Source: an uncultured Bacteroidales bacterium (GTDB lineage Bacteria; Bacteroidota; Bacteroidia; Bacteroidales; UBA932). Taken from it: a stretch of 21,318 bases of DNA. The stretch lies in assembly GCA_934725285.1 (NCBI GenBank), contig CAKVBK010000027.1:1-21318 (forward strand). The letters are read 5' to 3'. The translations under genes and the position numbers were made by a program. The notes under the pieces were generated by a model. The model searched no databases. It worked only from the letters and a program-made list of their open reading frames with translations, and was not told the DNA's origin. Shown here piece after piece: positions 15,984-21,318 of the stretch; within the stretch, counting starts at the first letter, position 1; the number at the start of each line of letters is the position of its first letter.

Positions 15984-17509
15984 AACGGATCAGCATCATA
16001 TTGTTCGCACTACTGACAGCCATCGCGCCGGCCTTGGGACAGGAGAAGGCTGATGTCAATTCGGCCTCTGAGAGGTATCTGTCCCCAGCCCGTGCCTTGG
16101 GACGGAGCGAGATCGCCGGCCACAATGCAGGAAGCTTCCTGCTGTGGGACATCCCGACATATTCAGAGATCAAGGCGGTCTGTGACTTCCGCCGCGAGGA
16201 TGACGCGCTGCTGCCGCAGGAGGGAGACGGACTGGGCCAAGGATCTGTCAACGTCAATTCCTTGATCCGGTTGCAAGGGCATTCGGCGGTCAGGGCCGGA
16301 GCGGAATATTCAAGAGGCGTGAAAAGGAACGTGCTTTGGAACTCCACCTCCGACTTCGAGCTGCTTTACCCTGACGTGATGGTTGACACTGTGGGCGGCG
16401 ACCTCCAGAAAGAGCAATATTCATTCTTCGGGGCATGGTCGAAGCTTTTGGGCAAGGCCCACATCGGAATTTACGGCGGTTACAGGGCCTTGCACGAGTA
16501 CCGTCAGGTGGATCCGCGTCCAAGATCGGTCACATCTGACCTTAAGGCCGCCCTGACTGGTGGAATCACCGCCAAAGGCTATGTCATTGACCTCAACACC
16601 GCATTCCGGGTTTACAAGCAATCACAGGATGTGAGTTTTTACGACCAGCTCGGGGCCAACACCTCCGAACTGCATTTCACGGGTCTCGGCAGCCATTTCG
16701 CAAGGTTCGACGGAGCCGGAGACTTCACTTCAAGCAGGTATGATGGTCATGGATGGGAAGTCTCCGCCACTGTCATTCCGGGACATCCGGACGGCTGGAC
16801 AGGTCTGCTTTCCTGCAACAGCATGGACATAGAGTGCCTTCTGGTCGCAAACAATGAAGTGCCGATCACAGATTTATGGATTCAGAAACTGGACGGTCTC
16901 ATCGGCTACAAACGTCTGAGCGGCACCGTGAAATGGAATATCCTCGCAGGAATAGGCTATGAGCTGAGGCAAAGCACCGAGAACATCATTGATACCGGCA
17001 AGAACAAGGAATATGCTGTGCTGGGTTCATTGACGATGTACAGGAACCGGATTCTGTCAGCGAACCTGAAGGGAGCCATAGAGGTTCCTTCAAGAGCCGG
17101 CACAATCAGCGCCGAGCCTGTCTTTGAATATTACCGCTCGTCCGCTGAGTACATATTCCCGAAAAGGGAGATGACTTTCAGCTTTGCGGACGCTGGCTTA
17201 AAAATGGGTTTGAGGAGATCTCACAAGGATTGGCTGTTCAGTGTCAATGCGAAGCTGCACCGCACATTCGGTCTGGACGGAGTGCTTTCGCTTCCGGAGG
17301 AATACACCGAGGAGAGGATTCTGGAGCATTACGAGCATTTTCATTCGATGATTTCCTCAGGGCGGACAACCGCCGGACTGAACCTTGGAATCCAGCGCAA
17401 AGTCGGACAGAACACCGCTGTCTTCCTCAGACCGGAATTCACGTTCAGGTCCATTGATGGATTCGGTCAGGCAGAGTATCTGACAGCAGCCATAGGACTG
17501 GCGTTTTAG
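15980..17509 (+). CDS. Outer-membrane beta-barrel protein, DUF6850-like
   Basis: A 509-residue protein with a signal peptide (MKRISIILFALLTAIAPALGQ). The body is made of alternating strands with many aromatic residues (HIGIYGGYRALHEY, NILAGIGYELRQS, FSVNAKLHRTFG) and ends in a hydrophobic strand, EYLTAAIGLAF, with C-terminal Phe. That is the outer-membrane sorting signal. It agrees with the DUF6850 family of Bacteroidetes barrels that I recall beside TonB receptors and DUF4876 lipoproteins. It could be a second pore or a structural partner of the receptor. It overlaps the lipoprotein gene by four bases. Function is not known. Confidence 0.8.
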   Translation: MKRISIILFALLTAIAPALGQEKADVNSASERYLSPARALGRSEIAGHNAGSFLLWDIPTYSEIKAVCDFRREDDALLPQEGDGLGQGSVNVNSLIRLQGHSAVRAGAEYSRGVKRNVLWNSTSDFELLYPDVMVDTVGGDLQKEQYSFFGAWSKLLGKAHIGIYGGYRALHEYRQVDPRPRSVTSDLKAALTGGITAKGYVIDLNTAFRVYKQSQDVSFYDQLGANTSELHFTGLGSHFARFDGAGDFTSSRYDGHGWEVSATVIPGHPDGWTGLLSCNSMDIECLLVANNEVPITDLWIQKLDGLIGYKRLSGTVKWNILAGIGYELRQSTENIIDTGKNKEYAVLGSLTMYRNRILSANLKGAIEVPSRAGTISAEPVFEYYRSSAEYIFPKREMTFSFADAGLKMGLRRSHKDWLFSVNAKLHRTFGLDGVLSLPEEYTEERILEHYEHFHSMISSGRTTAGLNLGIQRKVGQNTAVFLRPEFTFRSIDGFGQAEYLTAAIGLAF

Positions 17510-17548
17510 TAGACGAAAATTATAATTATTGTTAACAACTAATAGATT

Positions 17549-18991
17549 ATGAAAAAGTTACTTTTGATTCTCTCAGCAGCGCTCGCACTCGCGGCCTGCA
17601 AAGATGAAGATCCGATCTTCACCCTGTCAACCGATGAGTTGAAGTTTGACGCCAACGGTGGCACACAGACTGTGTTCATCACCACCAACAGAGACTGGAC
17701 TGCGCAGGTGCCTGAGACCGACACATGGTACACGGTCTCAGCCCTCAGCGGTGATTCAGACACAGAGGTGACAGTCACGGTTGAGCCTTACGAGGACGCC
17801 GCGCCGAGAACCTCGACGCTGACTTTCGACACATCCCTCGGGCTCCAGACATTCAAGATCACCCAGAACGGCCCTGTGCCGCCGGAGCAGCCGGAAGCTT
17901 CAAAGCTGTCCGTCAGAGGAAGAGGTGGCAGAGTCGCTTTCCCTGCCGTTCAAGGCTACGTGTATGAAGTCGCCGAGACTCCGGACTGGATCACTGTCGC
18001 CGAGACAAGAAAGGACAGTGTGGTTCTTCAGTTGGACACCAACAGGACTGACGCTTACCGCACCGCTGAAGTTGTTCTCAAGACAACGGCCGGAGCGGAA
18101 CTGGAGAAAGTGTCCCTTGAGCAAAGCTGGAGGGACATCGAACCTGGAGAAGTCCTGATCGAGGAGGTGTTCTTCACCAGCAACGCTCTCCCTACCACAG
18201 GAAAGCCAGACAAGTTCCACGGCGACCAGTATTTCAAGATCACCAACAACTCTGACGAGCTCCTCTACTTTGACGGCATAATGATCTCCGAGGCCAAATA
18301 CCCTTCTTCCACCAAGACCCCGTTTGAGTTCCTGGACCCTATCAAGAAAGAGGCTTGCGGAGTGGGTACCGTCTACGTCATTCCCGGCGAAGGGCACGAT
18401 GTTCCGGTCGAGCCAGGGAAATCCCTGATCATCGCGAACAACGCCCAGAACCATCTGGCGACAAATCCTAACTCATTCGATCTGAGCAACGCTGACTTTG
18501 AGTGGTACGACAAATCCACTTCCGCCTCCAATCAGGATGTCGACAACCCCGATGTTCCGAACCTTGACATCTGGTTCACATACACTCTCTCGGTATGGAT
18601 CCTTCACGACAGGGGATACGAGGGCTACATCATCTCCTTGCCGCCTTATGGTATGACAATGGATTCCTACCTTGAGAACTATAAGTGGGAGGGACGTTAC
18701 ATCAACCACTCACTTGCCGGAGACTTTGAGATGAGCATCGCCAAAGCCTACAAGATTCCTAACAGCTGGGTTCTGGACGGAGTGAACACGGCTGTGGAGG
18801 AGAACTTCCAATACACCAGCTGGGACGAGTCCATCGATGCCGGCTGGACACACTGCGGCAAGATCGACAAGGATCCTGAGCGTTACGGCAAGTCTGTCCT
18901 CCGCAAGAGAGGTGACGACGGCAAGCTGATCGACACCAACAACTCCACCAACGACTTCACTCCTGACTCTACACCGTCACTCAAGAAGTAA
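17549..18991 (+). CDS. BACON-domain DUF4876-like lipoprotein
   Basis: A 480-residue predicted surface or periplasmic lipoprotein with lipobox LAAC (Cys17). Residues about 24-112 form a BACON-like beta domain (STDELKFDANGGTQTVFI, NRDWTAQV, FKITQNG), and about 120-195 a second, more divergent copy (TPDWITVAE, VSLEQSW). From about 200 the protein matches the C-terminal part of DUF4876 proteins (GEVLIEEVFF, DQYFKITNNSDELLYFDG, VPVEPGKSLIIANNAQNH), a lamin-tail-like fold in my reading. It would bind or present ligand to the receptor three genes upstream. It starts 39 bases after the barrel gene; the near-consensus TAATTATTG in the gap may add a weak promoter. A strong hairpin follows. Confidence 0.85.
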   Translation: MKKLLLILSAALALAACKDEDPIFTLSTDELKFDANGGTQTVFITTNRDWTAQVPETDTWYTVSALSGDSDTEVTVTVEPYEDAAPRTSTLTFDTSLGLQTFKITQNGPVPPEQPEASKLSVRGRGGRVAFPAVQGYVYEVAETPDWITVAETRKDSVVLQLDTNRTDAYRTAEVVLKTTAGAELEKVSLEQSWRDIEPGEVLIEEVFFTSNALPTTGKPDKFHGDQYFKITNNSDELLYFDGIMISEAKYPSSTKTPFEFLDPIKKEACGVGTVYVIPGEGHDVPVEPGKSLIIANNAQNHLATNPNSFDLSNADFEWYDKSTSASNQDVDNPDVPNLDIWFTYTLSVWILHDRGYEGYIISLPPYGMTMDSYLENYKWEGRYINHSLAGDFEMSIAKAYKIPNSWVLDGVNTAVEENFQYTSWDESIDAGWTHCGKIDKDPERYGKSVLRKRGDDGKLIDTNNSTNDFTPDSTPSLKK

Positions 18992-19020
18992 GTCTTAATT
19001 CAACAGTCGAGACGGCATGC

Positions 19021-19033
19021 GGCCGAAGCGGCC
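19021..19033. repeat. Small GC-rich hairpin
   Basis: GGCCG, loop AAG, CGGCC, 30 bases past the stop of the BACON/DUF4876 gene. It may protect the mRNA end or help termination at the larger hairpin that follows. Confidence 0.4.
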
Positions 19034-19050
19034 ATTTCATAATTGATAAA

Positions 19051-19081
19051 ACCACCGGGGACTACTTTTTTCCCCGGTGGT
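19051..19081. terminator. Bidirectional terminator
   Basis: ACCACCGGGG (19051-19060) pairs perfectly with CCCCGGTGGT (19072-19081) around an 11-base loop. On the plus strand it is followed by TTATTAT and on the minus strand by TTTTATC. It can serve both the TonB operon and the convergent methylase operon. Confidence 0.8.
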
Positions 19082-19089
19082 TTATTATC

Positions 19090-20103
19090 TTAGATAGCCT
19101 TCTCCAGAATATGCAGATACTCGGTCGTGCTGTCAGCAGTATGGTTTCTGTTCTGCTCTTTATCAGCACGGTATCTATGATATTCCTGCGATGCGACATC
19201 ATAATGCCCGTATCGGGACATTATCCTTTTAATATCCTCAAGTGACATCAGCCCTTCATTATTATACGACAACACGATATATCTGAACCTGGCTTTACGT
19301 ATGAGATCCTCAAATGCCTCTGTCACCGACTTCTTTCCGCAATACGATGAACGAGAATATTCCCTTAAACCTGTCTTTCCTTTCGGTGTGAACGGCTTAT
19401 ACTCAGCTATCGTGTTCAACATATGATAGTTGGCTCCATATTGCCTGGCATTGTACGGAGGGTCAAGATAAAGGATGTCCCCTTGAATATTACTGATCAA
19501 CTCATTTGCGTTCTCGCAATACACTTCATGCCCGCGATCATTAATCGTGTATAATGCCGGTTCTATGAAAAGAGGTTTCCGCGCGCTTGATTTCAGATGC
19601 TTGAGAAACGCACCGTACACGGATGCCGTGTTGGCAAGTTTGTCCGCGCTTTCAAGCAGACTGCAAAGCAAGAAGTAATACAAATCGTCCGAGATTTCTC
19701 CCGATGTTTTCCATCTCTCGATCTGCTGTCTCACCGCATCGATTTTACGGCCGTTCACATCCGAAAAATATTGCCGCCCGCTGCCGCTTCCGAGACAATA
19801 ATTCAAATAGATAAAGCCGTCATCGATCCCATCAAGACTATTCAGATATTCAATGTATTTATCTTTGCCGCTTATTTCCCGATGGTTTCCGATATAGTTT
19901 CGGTTAAGCACATAACTATAATATTCCCAATCATTTGAGATAACTTTCCCGACATTCGGTTTGAATGCCCTTCCGACTATTCCTGTCCCGGCGAAGATAT
20001 CGCAGAACACCTTGTCTCCAAGATCATCACCCGCAATCTGATGAATAACCTTCTCCAAAAACGGAAGAAGTGAATATTTAGAACCTATGTAATTCATTTC
20101 CAA
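19090..20103 (-). CDS. D12-class adenine-specific DNA methyltransferase
   Basis: A 337-residue S-adenosylmethionine-dependent N6-adenine methyltransferase of the Dam/D12 class. MNYIGSKYSLLPFL is motif X, FAGTGIVGRAF (near residue 37) is the cofactor-binding motif I, and LYLDPPYNARQYGANY (near 213) is catalytic motif IV DPPY. All three are intact, so it should be active. The C-terminus (YVLSYNNEGLM, YHRYRADKEQNR) is typical of restriction-linked members. It starts 34 bases after the HNH gene, making it the last gene of a restriction-modification-like operon. The target sequence cannot be read from the protein. The region is more AT-rich than the neighbouring TonB operon, suggesting transfer. 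Confidence 0.9.
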   Translation of the reverse strand: MEMNYIGSKYSLLPFLEKVIHQIAGDDLGDKVFCDIFAGTGIVGRAFKPNVGKVISNDWEYYSYVLNRNYIGNHREISGKDKYIEYLNSLDGIDDGFIYLNYCLGSGSGRQYFSDVNGRKIDAVRQQIERWKTSGEISDDLYYFLLCSLLESADKLANTASVYGAFLKHLKSSARKPLFIEPALYTINDRGHEVYCENANELISNIQGDILYLDPPYNARQYGANYHMLNTIAEYKPFTPKGKTGLREYSRSSYCGKKSVTEAFEDLIRKARFRYIVLSYNNEGLMSLEDIKRIMSRYGHYDVASQEYHRYRADKEQNRNHTADSTTEYLHILEKAI

Positions 20104-20137
20104 GCTGGGCTAGTAAGGTTACGCCTCTATTCGTAAA

Positions 20138-20551
20138 CTAATCTTCCGGGTATAATTTATTCATTATAAAATCCACCGTATGTTCCGTCGCTTCTTGAGA
20201 AACCCTTTTCATACACGTCTTTCTATACTGGACAGGATCGTACTGATAGCATCCAACGCATCCCAATTCCTCAGTATAGTTTATATCTCCATCATAAAAA
20301 GGATATGGATTACCTTTTAAATATGTTGCATCCCAACGCTTGTTTGTCCTTTTACAGTCTTTACATATCTGCCTTTTAACATCATTCGCCGCTTTACATA
20401 AAGGCTGAAAATCATCTATGCTTTGCGTATCAGGATCTGAGACTCGCCAATCATCCTTTCTACCATCCTTATGATCTATCTCGATCTTAGTATTTTCTGA
20501 AAAGCCCTTTACCCCAAGCATCACACACCGCTGCCCTTTATGGCTGCACAA
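20138..20551 (-). CDS. HNH-type endonuclease, probably N-terminally shortened
   Basis: The 137-residue frame holds an HNH/zinc-type nuclease core: CSHKGQRC, then the EIDHKDGRKDD block with the central Asp-His, DFQPLCKAANDVKR (Asn and the third motif) and CKDCK. A C-terminal tail with ELGCVGCYQYDP follows. Two Cys pairs suggest a structural zinc. It is probably the restriction partner of the adenine methylase. The frame opens with TTG at 20551, inside the end of the upstream gene; an ATG at 20520 (TGATG overlap) would drop CSHKGQRC. The frame stays open upstream for about 11 more codons to a TGA, with no good start. HNH restriction enzymes usually carry a recognition domain, so the N-terminus is likely lost. 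Confidence 0.7.
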   Translation of the reverse strand: MCSHKGQRCVMLGVKGFSENTKIEIDHKDGRKDDWRVSDPDTQSIDDFQPLCKAANDVKRQICKDCKRTNKRWDATYLKGNPYPFYDGDINYTEELGCVGCYQYDPVQYRKTCMKRVSQEATEHTVDFIMNKLYPED

Positions 20552-20844
20552 CCCTCCATTTTTTCCTTGACATACGCCATTATCTGTTTGTTGATGTCAA
20601 AACCGATGTAATTCCGTCCAAGAGTCTCACACTCATACAATGTGGTTCCACTGCCGGAAAACAATTCCAGAACAGTTTCCCCTTGCCCGGTATACCGCCG
20701 AATCAGCTGATTCGGTATCTGGGGGATAAAATTACCGTGGTAAACATTGGCATGTTTGCCTCCTTTGCCACGTTCGTCAAATACCCACAGACTGTCAACA
20801 TTCAAGTCTGTTTCCTTCCAATTCTCTTTCATTAACTTTTCCAT
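20521..20844 (-). CDS. DNA methyltransferase fragment (motifs X and I only)
   Basis: A 107-residue protein with the cofactor half of an N6/N4 methyltransferase: VDSLWVFDERGKGG, a motif X-like NFIPQIPNQLIRRYT, motif I LELFSGSGTT and the acidic end of motif II, NYIGFDIN. No catalytic DPPY/NPPY/SPPY motif follows; the frame stops after KEKMEGCAAIKGSGV. The ATG at 20844 is credible because a -7 box lies upstream, so the break is at the 3' end, where it overlaps the HNH frame by 31 bases. It may be a deletion remnant, or one half of a split enzyme whose other half is elsewhere. It would not methylate DNA alone. Confidence 0.7.
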   Translation of the reverse strand: MEKLMKENWKETDLNVDSLWVFDERGKGGKHANVYHGNFIPQIPNQLIRRYTGQGETVLELFSGSGTTLYECETLGRNYIGFDINKQIMAYVKEKMEGCAAIKGSGV

Positions 20845-20888
20845 CGCCTCTTAGATTTAAATGTCAAGACAATATGCCATAAACTTTT

Positions 20889-20896
20889 CAAATATA
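20889..20896 (-). promoter_or_regulatory. -7 box of the methylase/HNH operon
   Basis: On the minus strand TATATTTG (20896-20889) matches TAnnTTTG exactly. It gives a leader of about 38 bases to the ATG at 20844. No clear TTG lies about 20 bases upstream. Confidence 0.45.
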
Positions 20897-21210
20897 AGAA
20901 TTTTTATCACATCATGCAGCCTTCATTTCTCTCAATTCTCCTCAAATTATTCTTATTGCCCATCTACTTTCTTCCTTTGCGGTTTCCATTAGCCGATTGG
21001 TTTGATTTGCACATCAATGGACATGTAAGCGTATTTTACATGAAGTGCCAGAAATAATTCAATAGTATGCAAGTTATATGACTAAAAATTCACATCCTGA
21101 CACCGTATTCCGGCATGTTTACATGCCGAAAAAGGCGTCATTGCTTGTCGGATTTTCGCATAGGGGGGGGGTAAATGACTTATAATCAATTATTTACGCA
21201 TATAAAAGAT
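20897..21210. other. AT-rich non-coding region with palindromes and a G9 run
   Basis: I see no supported gene here. It holds an inverted repeat CATGTAA/TTACATG (21022-21042), a second one CGGCATGT-TT-ACATGCCG (21111-21128) that shares the TTTACATG word, and a run of nine G at 21163-21171. A 20-codon frame from ATG 21123 to TAA 21185 runs through the G tract; I do not call it a gene. Confidence 0.5.
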
Positions 21211-21243
21211 GAACGGGGTTTGCTGTCGCAGCAGACCCCGTTC
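21211..21243 (-). terminator. Strong hairpin below a minus-strand promoter
   Basis: GAACGGGGT-T-TGCTG pairs with CAGCA-G-ACCCCGTTC (15 bp with one G-U pair and a 3-base loop). On the minus strand it is followed by ATCTTTTAT, a short T-run, so it could end a transcript of about 75-80 bases beginning near 21281. Confidence 0.5.
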
Positions 21244-21287
21244 GCAATTCTAACCTAAAACTTAACCTATGAAAAAACTATTCGTTG

Positions 21288-21318
21288 CAAAGGTATATCT
21301 TTTTTATAAAACAAGCAA
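21288..21318 (-). promoter_or_regulatory. Strong Bacteroidetes-type promoter at the right edge
   Basis: On the minus strand TTG (21318-21316), 20 bases, then TACCTTTG (21295-21288). The extended sequence TACCTTTGCA is the same as in the promoter at 127-157. Transcription should start near 21281 and run left into the hairpin at 21211-21243. A plus-strand frame from ATG 21269 (starting MKKLFVAK) stays open to the edge, but the promoter on the opposite strand makes coding doubtful. Confidence 0.55.

Noticed and set aside
12712..18991. A polysaccharide utilisation locus (SusC/SusD type)
   Set aside because: There is no SusD-like protein and no glycoside hydrolase in the operon; GH92 is 10 kb away on the other strand.
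21269..21318. Plus-strand frame starting MKKLFVAK at the right edge
   Set aside because: Only 16 codons are visible, there is no promoter upstream, and a consensus promoter on the other strand overlaps it.
1..21318. CRISPR array
   Set aside because: No regularly spaced direct repeats of 20-40 bases are visible anywhere in the window.

Overview
The window looks like chromosomal DNA from a member of the order Bacteroidales. Several promoter-like sites match the Bacteroidetes -33/-7 pattern (TTTG or TTG, about 20 bases, TAnnTTTG). The gene families also fit: a GH92 mannosidase lipoprotein, an FeoA-FeoB fusion, a TonB receptor with an N-terminal carboxypeptidase-regulatory-like domain, BACON domains and a DUF4876/DUF6850-type outer-membrane set. 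I cannot place it below order level. Most genes have roughly 50-55% GC. The ferredoxin/M28 stretch (about 2.6-4.4 kb) and the last 2.3 kb are visibly richer in A+T.

Layout. (1) 1-380: a near-perfect minus-strand promoter firing out of the left edge, then hairpins below the GH92 gene. (2) 381-3036, minus: a GH92 lipoprotein, with a small ferredoxin gene upstream separated by two terminator-like hairpins. (3) 3094-4422, plus: a secreted M28 peptidase whose promoter lies back to back with the ferredoxin promoter. (4) 4502-8525, plus: a tight cluster of a small membrane protein, mutL, a rhomboid protease and a membrane-anchored endonuclease/exonuclease/phosphatase-fold protein. (5) 8538-8682: two large imperfect inverted repeats between convergent genes, the second with a REP-like core. 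(6) 8677-12394, minus: an operon of feoAB fusion, hemerythrin/RIC-like di-iron protein and LuxR-type regulator with a degenerate receiver. (7) 12712-18991, plus, divergent from feoAB: TonB receptor, small lipoprotein, outer-membrane barrel protein, and BACON/DUF4876 lipoprotein, ending at a strong hairpin. (8) 19090-20844, minus: a restriction-modification-like locus made of a methyltransferase fragment, an HNH nuclease lacking an obvious N-terminus and a complete D12-class adenine methylase. (9) 20845-21318: AT-rich non-coding DNA with hairpins, a run of nine G and another strong minus-strand promoter.

How the parts may work together. The middle of the window reads as a divergent metal-related island: cytoplasmic-membrane ferrous iron import (FeoAB) with an iron/oxygen/NO-type protein and regulator on one side, and an outer-membrane TonB uptake system of unknown ligand on the other. 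That shared role is an inference from adjacency. The most unusual observations are a roughly seven-fold excess of the hexamer GAATAT/ATATTC across the window, a MutL that has lost its DQH metal motif, the hemerythrin-regulator-FeoAB operon, the split DUF4876-like module, and the rearranged methyltransferase/HNH junction.
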